From Geobacteraceae bacterium (GTDB lineage Bacteria > Desulfobacterota > Desulfuromonadia > Desulfuromonadales > BM103), in NCBI GenBank assembly GCA_024641085.1, contig JAHEDT010000018.1, positions 1 through 55,995 of the forward strand: a stretch of 55,995 nt of DNA. The letters are read 5' to 3'. Below the pieces are notes generated by a model, which had not been told where the DNA came from, made no database searches, and saw nothing but the letters and a program-made list of their open reading frames with translations. Positions 26,832 to 37,064 of this stretch are shown here, piece after piece (the first letter of the stretch is position 1; the number at the start of each line of letters is the position of its first letter). Made by a program: the position numbers and the translations under genes.

Positions 26832-26861
26832 CTTGCATTATTGATCACAGCATGCTAGAAA
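26832..26861 (+). promoter_or_regulatory. Weak candidate promoter of the Pro-Arg-His-Leu tRNA block
   Basis: TTGCAT, 17-bp spacer, TAGAAA, ending about 10 bp before tRNA-Pro. Match is modest; position is the main support. Confidence 0.35.
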
Positions 26862-26870
26862 ATCGCCCTT

Positions 26871-26947
<77 letters not shown>

Positions 26948-26950
26948 CTC

Positions 26951-27027
26951 GCGCCAGTAGCTCAGCTGGACAGAGCAACGGCCTTCTAAGCCGTGGGTCG
27001 AGGGTTCGAGTCCTTCCTGGCGCGCCA
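26951..27027 (+). tRNA. tRNA-Arg(TCT)
   Basis: Acceptor GCGCCAG pairs with CTGGCGC. Anticodon stem ACGGC/GCCGT with loop CTTCTAA gives TCT. CCA is encoded. It lies three bases after tRNA-Pro. Confidence 0.95.
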
Positions 27028-27104
27028 CTTTTCTCTGGCAATCGGGGGGTGCAGTTTCCCGTTGACAATGTCCCCGGCCATGGCTAAAATTTGCATCTTT
27101 TTGT

Positions 27105-27181
27105 GGTGGGTGTAGCTCAGTTGGTAGAGCACTGGATTGTGGCTCCAGTTGTCGCGGGTTCAATCCCCGTCACTCACCCCA
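27105..27181 (+). tRNA. tRNA-His(GTG)
   Basis: Includes the extra G-1 (27105) opposite C73, the hallmark of tRNA-His. Acceptor GTGGGTG/CACTCAC has one G-T pair. Loop TTGTGGC gives GTG. CCA is encoded. Confidence 0.94.
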
Positions 27182-27289
27182 TTACTAATTCCGGGCCTGC
27201 CTTTTCCCCGTCAACCCCTCTGAATGTGGCGGTTACCCCGGGAAAAGCCAGGCCTTAATTGTCTCTGGATGAACTCAAGGAAGTGTATT

Positions 27290-27374
27290 GCGGGTGTGGT
27301 GGAACTGGTAGACACGCTAGACTTAGGATCTAGTGCCGCAAGGCGTGGGGGTTCGAGTCCCTTCACCCGCACCA
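27290..27374 (+). tRNA. tRNA-Leu(TAG)
   Basis: 85 nt with a class II variable arm (TGCCGCAAGGCGT). Acceptor GCGGGTG/CACCCGC, anticodon loop CTTAGGA gives TAG, CCA encoded. Immediately upstream of tig. Confidence 0.94.
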
Positions 27375-27385
27375 GTTTGTCGTGG

Positions 27386-27413
27386 TTGACGAAATTCCAT
27401 AAGTGAACATATT
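27386..27413 (+). promoter_or_regulatory. Possible promoter of the tig-clpP-clpX run
   Basis: TTGACG, 16-bp spacer, CATATT, between tRNA-Leu and tig. A plausible sigma-70 site; no heat-shock sigma-32 pattern is evident. Confidence 0.35.
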
Positions 27414-27468
27414 GCCGGTTGCCGCGACCTGCCTGCGCGCACCGGTAGAGGAAGCGAGGAAACAGCGC

Positions 27469-28803
27469 ATGAATGTCAAGGTTGAAGATGTCAGCAGTAT
27501 CAAGAAAAAGTTGATTTTCGAAGTTGCCCCGGAGATGGTTGACAAGGAGATCAGCCGGGCGCTTAAAAAGATCGGCAAAACGGCCAAGATCAAGGGCTTT
27601 CGTGCCGGCAAGGTGCCGGTTGCGGTGCTGGAAAAATACTACGGCGCCCAGATGGAGCAGGAAGTGCTGGGTCGCCTGATCAACGACACCTATTTCAAGG
27701 CGTTGCAGGATCATGACATCCCGGCGGTGGGTGAACCGAGTATCATTGACAGCAGCGGCGTGAACAAAGGGGAGGCTTTTACCTACGAGGCCGAAGTCGA
27801 GATCAAGCCGGACGTGACGGCCAAGGACTACACCGGGGTATCGCTCGAGAAGGAAAAGTTTGTTGCCGATCCCAAGGCCGTGGACGATCGTCTCGAAGAG
27901 ATGCGGACCTCCCGGGCGCAACTCGAGGTCAGCAAGCGTAAAAAAGCCCGCCAGGGCGATTCGGTGGTGATCGATTTCGAAGGCTTTATTGGCGACGACG
28001 CTTTCGCCGGCGGCAAAGGCGAGGACTACCTGCTCGAACTTGGTTCCGGATCTTTTATCCCCGGTTTCGAAGACCAGGTCATCGGTATGCAGCGTGAGGA
28101 CGCCAAGGACGTCGCCGTCTCCTTCCCGGAGGACTATGGCCAGGCGGAGTTGGCTGGCAAGCCGGTGGTCTTCAAGGTGGTTCTCAAGGAGATCAAGGAA
28201 AAAGTCGCTCCTGAGCTCGACGACGAGTTTGCCAAGGATTTTGGGGCCGAATCGCTTGCCGAGCTCAAGGAACAGCTGCAGAAGAGTTATGAAACCCAGG
28301 AAACCAACCGGGTTGACAATGATCTGCGCGAGAAACTGGTCAGCACCCTGATAGAACGCAACCCGCTCGAAGTCCCCGAGGCGATGATCGCCAAACAGCT
28401 CGATTATATGTATGAGAACATCAGCAACCGCTTGCAGTCGCAGGGCATGTCGCCGGACATGCTGGGCATCACGTCGGACAATTTCCGTGAGAACTACCGG
28501 GACAAGGCGATTGAACAGATCAGCGGCACCTTGATTCTTGAGGCGGTCGGGCGCCAGGAGCAGATTGTCGCCGAAGAGTCTGAAATCGATGCTAAGCTGG
28601 AAGAGATCGCCGCTATGGCCAACGCTCCTGTCGATATGGTAAAGAAGTACTATGCCGGGGCCGAAGCCCGCAGCGGGCTGCTGGCGCAGATTGCTGAAGA
28701 GAAGGTGGTCAGCTTCCTGCTGGAGAAGGCCAAGGTCAAAGAGGTCGCTCCCAAAAAACCGAAAAAGCAGGCTGGCAAGCAGGCTGAGAAGGAGGATGCA
28801 TGA
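27469..28803 (+). CDS. tig: Trigger factor, ribosome-associated chaperone and prolyl isomerase
   Basis: 444 aa from ATG 27469 (GAGGA eight bases upstream; the open frame begins earlier but lacks family sequence). The ribosome-docking signature GFRAGKVP is near residue 45. The FKBP-type isomerase domain (~150-245) contains [17 protein letters not shown] and [12 protein letters not shown] long helical C-terminal chaperone domain ends in a Lys-rich tail. It binds nascent chains at the ribosome exit. It overlaps clpP by four bases (ATGA), the classical tig-clpP-clpX-lon order. Confidence 0.96.
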   Translation: MNVKVEDVSSIKKKLIFEVAPEMVDKEISRALKKIGKTAKIKGFRAGKVPVAVLEKYYGAQMEQEVLGRLINDTYFKALQDHDIPAVGEPSIIDSSGVNKGEAFTYEAEVEIKPDVTAKDYTGVSLEKEKFVADPKAVDDRLEEMRTSRAQLEVSKRKKARQGDSVVIDFEGFIGDDAFAGGKGEDYLLELGSGSFIPGFEDQVIGMQREDAKDVAVSFPEDYGQAELAGKPVVFKVVLKEIKEKVAPELDDEFAKDFGAESLAELKEQLQKSYETQETNRVDNDLREKLVSTLIERNPLEVPEAMIAKQLDYMYENISNRLQSQGMSPDMLGITSDNFRENYRDKAIEQISGTLILEAVGRQEQIVAEESEIDAKLEEIAAMANAPVDMVKKYYAGAEARSGLLAQIAEEKVVSFLLEKAKVKEVAPKKPKKQAGKQAEKEDA

Positions 28804-29384
28804 ACCTGATTCCGATGGTTGTGGAGCAGACCGGCCGTGGCGAGCGTGCCTACGACATCTATTCGCGGCTGCTCAAAGACCGGATCATCTTTCTCGGCGG
28901 CGGCATCGACGACCATGTGGCAAACCTGGTTATTGCCCAGATGCTGTTCCTTGAATCGGAGGATTCCGAAAAGGATATCCATCTCTACATCAACTCGCCG
29001 GGCGGTGTCGTTACGGCCGGGCTGGCGATCTACGATACCATGCAGTATCTCAAGGCGCCGGTGTCGACCATCTGTGTCGGCCAGGCGGCCAGCATGGGCG
29101 CCCTGCTGCTGGCCTCCGGAACGGCCGGCAAGCGTTATGCCCTGCCGCACTCGCGCATCATGATCCATCAACCGCTCGGCGGCTTCCAGGGCCAGGCCAC
29201 GGACATCGGTATCCACGCCCAGGAGATTCTGCGCCTGAAGGATACGCTGAACCAGATCATGGCCAAGCATACCGGCAAGGAATTGGGCAAGTTGTCGTCC
29301 GATACGGAGCGTGATTTCTTCATGGGTAGCGAAGCTGCCAAAGAATATGGTATCATCGACAACATAGTGACCAGGAAGAACTGA
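28800..29384 (+). CDS. clpP: ATP-dependent Clp protease proteolytic subunit
   Basis: 194 aa, normal length. Catalytic Ser in [14 protein letters not shown], His in [11 protein letters not shown], with the Asp further on; the N-terminal [11 protein letters not shown] and the hydrophobic ClpX-docking region are present. It forms the double-ring peptidase partner of ClpX, encoded 19 bp downstream. Confidence 0.97.
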   Translation: MNLIPMVVEQTGRGERAYDIYSRLLKDRIIFLGGGIDDHVANLVIAQMLFLESEDSEKDIHLYINSPGGVVTAGLAIYDTMQYLKAPVSTICVGQAASMGALLLASGTAGKRYALPHSRIMIHQPLGGFQGQATDIGIHAQEILRLKDTLNQIMAKHTGKELGKLSSDTERDFFMGSEAAKEYGIIDNIVTRKN

Positions 29385-29403
29385 GTTTCCAAGAGGTGAG
29401 GCA

Positions 29404-30651
29404 GTGACGCAAAAAAGTGGCCACGGTGATCAATTGACCTGTTCGTTCTGCGGTAAAGCGCAGGAGGAAGTGAAAAAGCTGATTGCAGGTCCGGCAGTTT
29501 ATATCTGCGACGAGTGCATCGAACTGTGCAAGGATATCATTGCCGAAGAGGCGCAGCTCGACGAAGTGCCCCTGGGCGGCGGCAAGCTGCCGAAACCGGT
29601 CGAAATCAAGGATGTTCTCGACGACTTTGTGATCGGCCAGGAGCGGGCCAAGAAGGTCCTCGCCGTCGCCGTCTACAATCATTACAAGCGGGTCGAAGCA
29701 TCGGAAAAGGCCGGCGACGTCGAAATCCAGAAGAGCAACATCCTGCTGCTCGGCCCCACCGGCAGCGGCAAGACCCTGCTGGCCCAGACCCTGGCCAGAG
29801 TCCTCGACGTGCCCTTCGCGATCGCTGACGCGACCAACCTGACCGAAGCCGGCTATGTCGGTGAGGATGTCGAGAATATTATCCTGAATCTTCTCCAGGC
29901 CGCAGATTACGACCTGGAAAAGGCGCAGAAGGGGATCATCTATATCGACGAGGTCGACAAGATCGCCCGCAAATCGGATTCGCCCTCAATTACCCGTGAT
30001 GTCTCCGGTGAGGGGGTGCAGCAGGCCCTGCTCAAGATCATCGAAGGGACGACTGCCAGCGTGCCGCCGAAGGGCGGGCGCAAACACCCGCAGCAGGAAT
30101 TTCTCAAGGTCGATACCACCAATATCCTCTTTATCTGCGGTGGCGCCTTTGCCGGCCTGGAAACGGTTATCGGTCAGCGGGTCGGATCCAAGACGCTCGG
30201 CTTCGGTGCCGAGCCCGTCAAGAGGAAGGATCAGCAGATCGGCGAGGTCCTCTGCCAGGTTGAACCCGGCGACCTGCTCAAGTATGGCCTGATTCCCGAG
30301 TTCATAGGCCGCCTGCCGATCGTGGCGACACTTGACGAACTGGACGAGGCCGCACTGGTCAGGATTCTGTGCGAGCCGAAAAACGCGCTGATCAAGCAGT
30401 ACCAGAAGCTCTTCGACATGGAGAACGTCGGCCTCAAGTTCACCGATGGTGCCATGGTTGCGGTTGCCAAGGAAGCCCTGAAGCGTAAAACGGGTGCGCG
30501 CGGGCTCCGTTCGATCCTTGAAAACGCCATGCTGGATGTCATGTATGATATCCCCTCGCAAGATCGCGTCAGAGAAGTGGTGATCAACGAAGATGTGATC
30601 TTCAAGGGCACCCAGCCGATCATCATCTACGAGTGTGCCGAATCGGCCTGA
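29404..30651 (+). CDS. clpX: ATP-dependent Clp protease ATP-binding subunit
   Basis: 415 aa from GTG 29404, preceded by GAGGTGAGG. The N-terminal C4 zinc finger ([16 protein letters not shown]), Walker [13 protein letters not shown], Walker [14 protein letters not shown], the IGF-type ClpP-docking region ([14 protein letters not shown]) and sensor-2 [10 protein letters not shown] are all present. It unfolds tagged substrates into ClpP. Confidence 0.97.
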   Translation: MTQKSGHGDQLTCSFCGKAQEEVKKLIAGPAVYICDECIELCKDIIAEEAQLDEVPLGGGKLPKPVEIKDVLDDFVIGQERAKKVLAVAVYNHYKRVEASEKAGDVEIQKSNILLLGPTGSGKTLLAQTLARVLDVPFAIADATNLTEAGYVGEDVENIILNLLQAADYDLEKAQKGIIYIDEVDKIARKSDSPSITRDVSGEGVQQALLKIIEGTTASVPPKGGRKHPQQEFLKVDTTNILFICGGAFAGLETVIGQRVGSKTLGFGAEPVKRKDQQIGEVLCQVEPGDLLKYGLIPEFIGRLPIVATLDELDEAALVRILCEPKNALIKQYQKLFDMENVGLKFTDGAMVAVAKEALKRKTGARGLRSILENAMLDVMYDIPSQDRVREVVINEDVIFKGTQPIIIYECAESA

Positions 30652-30693
30652 TAGAGTTCCTGTCGGGCGAGCATTCAACTGGAATTTATTGAT

Positions 30694-33111
30694 ATGACAG
30701 AACTCCCAGAAGACTTGCTGCCTGAAACCGCGCATCCTGCAACCTTTCCGGTCCTGCCCCTGCGGGATATCGTGATTTTCCCCCACATGGTGACGCCTCT
30801 CTTTGTCGGACGGCCACGGTCGATCCACGCCCTGGAGTGGGCCATGGAACACGACAAAAACGTGCTCCTCGTCACTCAGAAGGACCCCAAGACCGACGAT
30901 CCTCTCACGGAAGACATGTACGACATGGGCACCCTCGGTCAGGTTGTGCAGATGTTGAAATTGCCGGATGGTACCGTCAAGGTCCTCATCGAAGGCAAGG
31001 TCAGGGCCCGGTTGCTCGATCTGGACTACACCGATGAGTGTATTTTTGCCTCTTTGCAGCAGTTGCCTGATCAGGAGAGTGATTCTCCTGAGCAGGAAGC
31101 CTTGATGCGCAGCGTCAACAACACCTTCGAGTCCTACGCCAACCTCAGCAAGAAAATTCCTGCGGAGATGGTCACGTCGATTGCCGGCATTGAAGAGCCT
31201 GGGCGCTTTGCGGATACGATCGTCGCCCACCTCACCGTACCGATTGCCGACAAGCAGGACATTCTCGAAGAGATGAATTCCCTGCTGCGCCTCGAGAAAC
31301 TGCTGGCTCTTATGGAACGCGAGGTCGAAATCCTGCAGATCGAGAAGAAGATCCGCAACCGCGTCAAGAGCCAGATGGAGCGCAGCCAGAAAGAGTATTA
31401 TCTCAATGAGCAGATGCGCGCTATCCAGAAAGAGCTCGGTGAAAAGGACGAGTTCAAACAGGAACTGCGTGAACTCGAGGAAAAGATCGAGAAGGCGCGC
31501 ATGTCCAAGGAAGCGACTGAGAAGGCGACCGCAGAATTGCGCAAGCTCAAGATGATGTCGCCGATGTCGGCCGAAGCCACTGTGGTGCGCAACTATATCG
31601 ACTGGCTGGTGTCGCTCCCCTGGAAAAAAGGCACCAAGGACCAGATCGACCTGGACCGGGCGGAGGAGATCCTCGAAGAGGACCATTACGGGCTCGAGAA
31701 GGTCAAGGAGCGCATCCTCGAATATCTTGCGGTTCAGGCCCTGGTAAAAAAAATCAAGGGCCCGATCCTCTGCCTGGTCGGTCCGCCCGGGGTCGGCAAG
31801 ACCTCGCTTGGCCGGTCTGTCGCCCGGGCCATGGGGCGCAAGTTCATCCGCGTCTCGCTTGGTGGCGTTCGTGACGAAGCGGAAATCCGCGGGCATCGCC
31901 GCACCTACATCGGCGCCATGCCCGGAAAGGTCATCCAGGGCCTGCGCAAGGTCGGCATGCGCAACCCGGTCTTTTTGCTCGATGAAGTCGACAAGATGAG
32001 CACCGATTTCCGAGGAGATCCGTCGTCGGCCCTGCTCGAGGTTCTCGATCCTGAGCAGAACAATACCTTCGGCGACCATTTCCTCGATGTCGACTATGAT
32101 CTCTCGTCCGTGATGTTCATCGCCACGGCCAATACCCTGCCGGCGATTCCCGGCCCGCTGCGGGACCGCATGGAAGTGATCCGCATCGAAGGCTATACCG
32201 AAGAAGAGAAGGTGCATATCGCCGAGCGCTACCTGCTGCCCAAACAGCTGCAGACGCACGGACTCAAGGCAGCGCAGGTCAAGTTTTCTTCAGCCGCCCT
32301 GCTCGAGATTATCCGTCGTTACACCCGGGAAGCGGGGGTGCGCAGCCTGGAACGCGAGATTGCCAATGTCTTGCGTAAGATCGCGCGCGATGTTGTCAAA
32401 GCCGGTCAGTCAGGTAAGCGTTTTCAGGTCGGCGCCCAACAGATCCGGAAATACCTGGGGGTGCCGCGGTTCACTTTCGGAGTTCGCGAAGAGGAACACA
32501 GGATCGGCCTGGTCAACGGACTGGCCTGGACCGAAGTCGGCGGAGAACTGCTGAACGTCGAAGTCACTATTTTACCCGGCCAGGGCAAGCTGACGGTTAC
32601 CGGTAAACTCGGTGAGGTCATGCGTGAATCTGCACAGGCCGCTCTCAGCTATGTGCGATCCCGATGGCTGGAACTGGGGCTGGAAAAAGAATTTTATAAC
32701 CGCATCGAGATTCATATCCATGTGCCCGAGGGTGCAATCCCCAAAGACGGCCCCTCTGCAGGGATTACCATGGCGACCGCCCTGGCGTCGGCTCTGACCG
32801 GGCTGGCCGTTTATCAGGACCTGGCGATGACCGGTGAAATCACCCTGCGTGGTCGGGTGCTGGCGATCGGTGGTCTCAAGGAGAAATTACTGGCGGCCAA
32901 ACGGGCCGGTATTCATCGGGTCCTGATCCCCAAGGAGAACGAGAAGAACCTCGAGGAAGTCCCCATGACGATCAGGAGATCCTTGCAGATTATCCCGGTG
33001 GCACATATGGACGAGGTTCTCGATGAAGCCATCCTTGGCAGTTTCCCGGTGCCGGTGTCCACCGACAACGCGGATTATGCCCGGGAGCCGGAAAAATCGG
33101 TGCACCATTGA
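30694..33111 (+). CDS. lon: ATP-dependent protease Lon
   Basis: 805 aa. N-terminal substrate-binding LAN domain ([20 protein letters not shown]), a coiled-coil region, AAA+ module with Walker [13 protein letters not shown] and [10 protein letters not shown], and a C-terminal peptidase domain with catalytic Ser in [10 protein letters not shown] and Lys in [11 protein letters not shown]. It degrades misfolded and regulatory proteins. It lies 42 bp after clpX in the same orientation. Confidence 0.97.
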   Translation: MTELPEDLLPETAHPATFPVLPLRDIVIFPHMVTPLFVGRPRSIHALEWAMEHDKNVLLVTQKDPKTDDPLTEDMYDMGTLGQVVQMLKLPDGTVKVLIEGKVRARLLDLDYTDECIFASLQQLPDQESDSPEQEALMRSVNNTFESYANLSKKIPAEMVTSIAGIEEPGRFADTIVAHLTVPIADKQDILEEMNSLLRLEKLLALMEREVEILQIEKKIRNRVKSQMERSQKEYYLNEQMRAIQKELGEKDEFKQELRELEEKIEKARMSKEATEKATAELRKLKMMSPMSAEATVVRNYIDWLVSLPWKKGTKDQIDLDRAEEILEEDHYGLEKVKERILEYLAVQALVKKIKGPILCLVGPPGVGKTSLGRSVARAMGRKFIRVSLGGVRDEAEIRGHRRTYIGAMPGKVIQGLRKVGMRNPVFLLDEVDKMSTDFRGDPSSALLEVLDPEQNNTFGDHFLDVDYDLSSVMFIATANTLPAIPGPLRDRMEVIRIEGYTEEEKVHIAERYLLPKQLQTHGLKAAQVKFSSAALLEIIRRYTREAGVRSLEREIANVLRKIARDVVKAGQSGKRFQVGAQQIRKYLGVPRFTFGVREEEHRIGLVNGLAWTEVGGELLNVEVTILPGQGKLTVTGKLGEVMRESAQAALSYVRSRWLELGLEKEFYNRIEIHIHVPEGAIPKDGPSAGITMATALASALTGLAVYQDLAMTGEITLRGRVLAIGGLKEKLLAAKRAGIHRVLIPKENEKNLEEVPMTIRRSLQIIPVAHMDEVLDEAILGSFPVPVSTDNADYAREPEKSVHH

Positions 33112-33131
33112 CCGTTTCGGCCAATTATTAC

Positions 33132-33161
33132 TTGACTCATTTTTGACCGGTCTGATATAAA
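33132..33161 (+). promoter_or_regulatory. Sigma-70 promoter of the HU gene
   Basis: TTGACT (33132-33137), 18-bp spacer, TATAAA (33156-33161), about 50 bp before the HU start. One of the best promoter matches in the window. Confidence 0.7.
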
Positions 33162-33213
33162 GAAATCCGTTTTCAGCAGGGCTTAATCATTATTTTACGT
33201 GTGGAGGTATGTT

Positions 33214-33486
33214 GTGACAAAAGCCGATCTTGTGAATTCAATTGCGGAGAAGGCGGGACTTAGCAAGGCTGATGCAGAGAAGGCACTGAAAGCATTTACT
33301 GATGCTGTTGCCGATGCTCTCAAGGCCAGCGAGAAGGTCTCTTTGGTTGGTTTTGGCACTTTCAGTGTTGGCGAGCGTGCCGCACGTCAGGGGCAGAATC
33401 CCCAGACCGGCGCCAAGATCAACATCCCCGCTGCCAAGGTGCCCAAGTTCAAGGCCGGCAAGGCTTTGAAAGACGCCATCAACTAA
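33214..33486 (+). CDS. hupB: DNA-binding protein HU
   Basis: 90 aa from GTG 33214 with GGAGG upstream; the frame is open five codons earlier, but the family starts at (M)[14 protein letters not shown]. The DNA-binding beta arm [21 protein letters not shown] and the [16 protein letters not shown] tail are standard. A nucleoid protein that bends DNA as a dimer. Following lon is the usual order in this lineage and in many proteobacteria. Confidence 0.96.
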   Translation: MTKADLVNSIAEKAGLSKADAEKALKAFTDAVADALKASEKVSLVGFGTFSVGERAARQGQNPQTGAKINIPAAKVPKFKAGKALKDAIN

Positions 33487-33542
33487 TCTTTAAAGTATCA
33501 AACACAGTCGCAGGAAAATTCCGCGCGGCTGTAGACGTAGTG

Positions 33543-33595
33543 GAAAATAGGAAACGTATGAGAGGGTTTCCCCTTGCGCGACGTTTCCTATTTTC
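33543..33595. repeat. Perfect 15-bp inverted repeat after the HU gene
   Basis: GAAAATAGGAAACGT (33543-33557) and its exact complement at 33581-33595 surround a 23-nt loop with a G/T-rich centre. The stem ends in TTTTC, so it may end HU transcripts before the tRNA block, though its low GC is unusual for a terminator. It could also be an interspersed repeat. Confidence 0.5.
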
Positions 33596-33605
33596 TATCT
33601 GTTGC

Positions 33606-33682
33606 GGGGCTGTAGTAGAGTCGGTTACAACGCCGGCCTGTCACGCCGGAGGTCGCGGGTTCAAGTCCCGTCAGCCCCGCCA
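33606..33682 (+). tRNA. tRNA-Asp(GTC), copy 1
   Basis: Acceptor GGGGCTG/CAGCCCC; anticodon stem GCCGG/CCGGC with GTC in the loop CTGTCAC; CCA encoded. Identical to the copy at 33783. Confidence 0.95.
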
Positions 33683-33691
33683 TTACAATTC

Positions 33692-33767
33692 GGGCGAATA
33701 GCTCAGCTGGGAGAGCATCGGCCTTACAAGCCGAGGGTCACAGGTTCGAGCCCTGTTTCGCCCACCA
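33692..33767 (+). tRNA. tRNA-Val(TAC)
   Basis: Acceptor GGGCGAA/TTCGCCC; anticodon loop CTTACAA gives TAC; CCA encoded. Sits between the two tRNA-Asp copies. Confidence 0.95.
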
Positions 33768-33782
33768 ATTTACAACGTGCTT

Positions 33783-33859
33783 GGGGCTGTAGTAGAGTCG
33801 GTTACAACGCCGGCCTGTCACGCCGGAGGTCGCGGGTTCAAGTCCCGTCAGCCCCGCCA
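33783..33859 (+). tRNA. tRNA-Asp(GTC), copy 2
   Basis: All 77 bases match copy 1; the flanks differ. Probably a tandem duplication raising tRNA-Asp dosage. Confidence 0.95.
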
Positions 33860-33867
33860 GATTCATT

Positions 33868-33904
33868 CGAGGCGATTCCCGTCAAAGGGGGTCGCCTCGT
33901 TTGC
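33868..33904 (+). terminator. Terminator of the tRNA-Asp/Val/Asp block
   Basis: CGAGGCGA (33868-33875) and TCGCCTCG (33892-33899) form a stem followed by TTTGCTT, nine bases after the last CCA. Confidence 0.7.
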
Positions 33905-34276
33905 TTGCTGCCGGGTGTTGGTCAGGTTTTTCATTCAATTTTCGAGGGTAATGTGTTACATCTCATTGCTGATGTCACCCTGTTCCAGCAACGTGATGCT
34001 GTCGATGGTCGATGACTCGCGAGGAAGAGTTTGAGACGGTTGCCCGTACAGCTCTCTCCATAGTCATGACGGGCGAACGGGTCCGACTGGACTGTCCCCT
34101 GCCGGGGCTGGTAAACTTCAGGCAAGTGCATGCAAGACAAACAACAGCGCTTCCCCGGTGTACAGTAAGGGCACTTTCAATCACCGCAGAATCAACCCGG
34201 TCAGCACAGGTTCAATAACCTCTGCCAACAAAACAACGAACGCTTCTATCTGCTTTTTGCCCAAAGACGCAGGAAC
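33905..34276. other. Intergenic region before ftsE
   Basis: About 370 bp. Several short open frames occur on both strands, but none has a ribosome site with recognisable protein sequence. It presumably holds the ftsEX operon promoter; no clear -35/-10 pair stands out. Confidence 0.4.
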
Positions 34277-34978
34277 ATGATTCAGCTTTTTAATGTCTGC
34301 AAGGCCTACCAGCGTGACCAGAACGCCCTGAACGACATCACCCTCAACATCGACAAGGGTGAGTTCGTTTACCTGACCGGGCCTTCCGGAGCCGGCAAGT
34401 CGACGCTGCTCAAACTGCTGTACTGCGCGGAACGGCCGACTCGGGGCCAGATCCTGGTCAACGGCAGAAACATTACCCGTTTCGGGCCTTCCCGCATTCC
34501 CTACCTGCGCCGTAACCTGGGCATCATCTTTCAGGATTTCAAGCTGCTGACCCGGCGGACTGTCTATGAAAACGTCGCTTTTCCGCTCGAAATCCAGGGG
34601 CGTAAGCGTTTTGAAATCAGCAAGAAGGTCTATCATACCCTCAAGAGTGTCGGCCTCGAGCATCGCCTCAACCACCATCCCCTGCAATTGTCCGGCGGTG
34701 AACAGCAGCGTGTGGCCGTGGCCCGCGCCCTGGTCGTCGATCCACTGATCCTGCTGGCGGATGAGCCGACCGGCAACCTCGATCCGGAAGTGACCCTGGA
34801 TATCATGGAGCTTTTCAAAATCGCCAATGCACGGGGCACGACGATCGTCATGGCCACCCATGACCGCAGCCTGATCCACCAGTTCCCGCGGCGCGTGGTG
34901 TCTCTTGAGGCCGGCAGTCTTGCCACTGATGACCTGCCTCTCTTCAGAGGACAGCCTGGGACGACTGGACACTTCTGA
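34277..34978 (+). CDS. ftsE: Cell division ATP-binding protein FtsE
   Basis: 233 aa ABC ATPase. Walker A GPSGAGKST, Q-loop IFQDFKLL, signature LSGGEQQRVAVARAL, Walker B LLADEPTGNLDP and the switch His in MATHDRS. With FtsX it forms a membrane complex that uses ATP to activate septal peptidoglycan hydrolysis through EnvC. AGGA precedes ATG 34277; it overlaps ftsX by one base. Confidence 0.95.
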   Translation: MIQLFNVCKAYQRDQNALNDITLNIDKGEFVYLTGPSGAGKSTLLKLLYCAERPTRGQILVNGRNITRFGPSRIPYLRRNLGIIFQDFKLLTRRTVYENVAFPLEIQGRKRFEISKKVYHTLKSVGLEHRLNHHPLQLSGGEQQRVAVARALVVDPLILLADEPTGNLDPEVTLDIMELFKIANARGTTIVMATHDRSLIHQFPRRVVSLEAGSLATDDLPLFRGQPGTTGHF

Positions 34979-35883
34979 TGATCTTGCGAGCCGGTTATTT
35001 TTTGAAGCGTGCCCTGCGCAACATGCGGCAAAGCCCCGTATTGAGCCTGGCGTCCATCGGAACGGTTGCGGTTGCCCTGGCGCTGCTCGCGTTCTTTGCG
35101 ATCGCCGTCCTCAATGTCCAGCAGTTGACGAAGTCGTGGGGAGAGAACCTGGCCGTGGTCGCCTACCTTGACGACGTCCCGGATGAAAAAACCATCGATG
35201 GCTGGGTCAAGCACATCGAAGGGTACCCGGAAGTTGCAACAGTGACCTTCGTTTCTCGTCAGGCCGCTTTTGAGCGCTTCCGCAAGCGTCTTGGCGACGA
35301 TTCCGACCTGGTCGAAGGGCTTGGCCCGGATATTCTGCCGGCTTCTCTGGAAATCACCCTTCAGGAAGACTGGCGCAACGAATCCGCGCTGGCAACTGTT
35401 GTTGATCGTCTCCGCAAGGACCATCGCTTCGGTGACCTGCAATATGGCCAGGGCTGGCTGGAAAAGCTCGAGGCCTTCCTGCTTCTGCTGAGAGTCTCAG
35501 GCTCGGCGCTTGGCGGTTTTCTGGTGTTTGCCGCCCTGGTGATTGTTGCCAATACGATCAAGCTGACTCTTTACGCGCGCCAGGACGAACTGGAAGCCAT
35601 GACCATGGTTGGCGGCACCTCGCTCTTTATCAAGCTGCCATACCTCGTGGAGGGTGCTCTCCAGGGCTTTATGGGCGGGCTGACGGCACTTGGCCTGAGC
35701 TTCCTGGTCTTCCAGGTGATTCTGCAGAAAAGCCTCGGCAGTTTGCTGCTGATTACCGGGATCGACACAATTCATTTTCTGCCGCCGATCTGGCAGGGCA
35801 TGCTGGTGGTCGGCGGTGGCCTGATCGGTCTTTTGGGCAGTCTCTTTGCGCTGCGCAAGTTTGTCCGCTTTGGAGCGTCATGA
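34978..35883 (+). CDS. ftsX: Cell division protein FtsX
   Basis: 301 aa. One transmembrane helix near residues 22-45, a periplasmic loop (~50-165, including VAYLDDVPDE and FVSRQAAFERFR), then three helices near 175-200, 220-250 and 265-290, the standard FtsX/MacB-like layout. The periplasmic loop contacts EnvC. It overlaps envC by four bases (ATGA). Confidence 0.94.
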   Translation: MILRAGYFLKRALRNMRQSPVLSLASIGTVAVALALLAFFAIAVLNVQQLTKSWGENLAVVAYLDDVPDEKTIDGWVKHIEGYPEVATVTFVSRQAAFERFRKRLGDDSDLVEGLGPDILPASLEITLQEDWRNESALATVVDRLRKDHRFGDLQYGQGWLEKLEAFLLLLRVSGSALGGFLVFAALVIVANTIKLTLYARQDELEAMTMVGGTSLFIKLPYLVEGALQGFMGGLTALGLSFLVFQVILQKSLGSLLLITGIDTIHFLPPIWQGMLVVGGGLIGLLGSLFALRKFVRFGAS

Positions 35884-37049
35884 AACATCTGCCGGGCACG
35901 TTTGGAATGCTCCTGGTCTGGCTGCTGCTGGCCGGCCTGGTTGCCCCCATGCCTGCCGCTGCGGCGGGTGATGAACTGGATGCGAGCCGACAAAGGCTTG
36001 ACCGGATTGAACAGCAGATCGAAGAGACCCTCAAAGGTTTGCGCAGCAAGCAAACGGAAAGCGGGACCCTGGCGGAAGAGCTTGAGCGTCTGAACGCCGA
36101 GACCCGCCGTATCGAGCGCCTGGCTGGAAAGAGCAGCCAGCAACTTGCCGAGATCACGGCGCGGCTGGAAAAGCAGCGCCTGGCTCTGCAAGCACTGGAG
36201 GAGCAACGCCGACTGACAGAGCAGCAGATCCGCAGCCGTCTGGTGGTGCTCTACAAAACCGGTGAGGTCGGACTGATCAAGGCTTTGCTGTCCGAAGCTG
36301 AGAGCCCCAGGGATATCGCTGAAAAATATGCATTTCTGTCGAGAATGGTCCGGCATGATCGCGACTTGCTTGGTTTGTACCGACAGCAGTCCCTGGAGCA
36401 TCAAGCTGCAGTAAGCGAACTGGAAGGTTTGCGCAACCAGCAGGCTGCTGTGGTCAAGCGCCGTCGCAATGAACAGGCGACGCTCCAAAGGGCCCACAGG
36501 AGTAAAAAGGTTCTCCTTGCCGATGTGACGCAGAGCACCGAACTTCTTGAAGGGATGCTTAAGGAATTACGTGCCAAGGCGGCTCGTCTCAATGAACTGG
36601 TCAAAAAACTTGAAACGGAACAATCCCAACCCTATACTGAACCCCTGGGTGGCCTGGTGGCTCACAAGGGGCGCCTGGCGTGGCCAGTGCCAGGTAAACT
36701 CCGGGTCGGTTTCGGCACCAGCCGTCATGGAGACCTCGGTACGCTCATTGAGAGCCACGGTTTCGACATCGAAGCCGAGGCTGGAACCCCCGTGCATGCA
36801 GCTGCGCCCGGCAAGGTGATTTTTGCCAACAGCCTGCGCGGCTACGGCAAGCTGATGATCGTTGACCATGGCAGCAAGTTTTACACCCTTTACGCCCATA
36901 TGGCGCGCTTTACCAAGCAGGTGGGCGATTCCGCCGCTGCGGAGGAAGTGATTGCCTATTCCGGGTATGAAGGTCGGGACGCTGTTTATTTCGAGATTCG
37001 CCAGGGCGGCAAACCCCTCAACCCTGCCGACTGGTTAAAGCCGCGCTGA
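35880..37049 (+). CDS. envC: EnvC-like murein hydrolase activator with degenerate LytM domain
   Basis: 389 aa. Signal peptide (MKHLPGTF..PAAAAG), a long coiled coil (~30-250, rich in Glu/Arg/Gln heptads) and a C-terminal M23-like domain. The zinc residues are lost: the HxxxD motif is replaced by SHGFDIEA with a misplaced His, and HxH by DAVYFEIR. It should therefore be non-catalytic and activate amidases when driven by FtsEX, as E. coli EnvC does. ctpA follows after 15 bp. Confidence 0.92.
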   Translation: MKHLPGTFGMLLVWLLLAGLVAPMPAAAAGDELDASRQRLDRIEQQIEETLKGLRSKQTESGTLAEELERLNAETRRIERLAGKSSQQLAEITARLEKQRLALQALEEQRRLTEQQIRSRLVVLYKTGEVGLIKALLSEAESPRDIAEKYAFLSRMVRHDRDLLGLYRQQSLEHQAAVSELEGLRNQQAAVVKRRRNEQATLQRAHRSKKVLLADVTQSTELLEGMLKELRAKAARLNELVKKLETEQSQPYTEPLGGLVAHKGRLAWPVPGKLRVGFGTSRHGDLGTLIESHGFDIEAEAGTPVHAAAPGKVIFANSLRGYGKLMIVDHGSKFYTLYAHMARFTKQVGDSAAAEEVIAYSGYEGRDAVYFEIRQGGKPLNPADWLKPR

Positions 37050-37064
37050 GATTCTGGAGGCTGT

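Noticed and set aside
33602-34015. A long frame running through the tRNA-Asp/Val/Asp genes.
   Set aside because: It is a translation of tRNA genes; the RNA genes explain the sequence.
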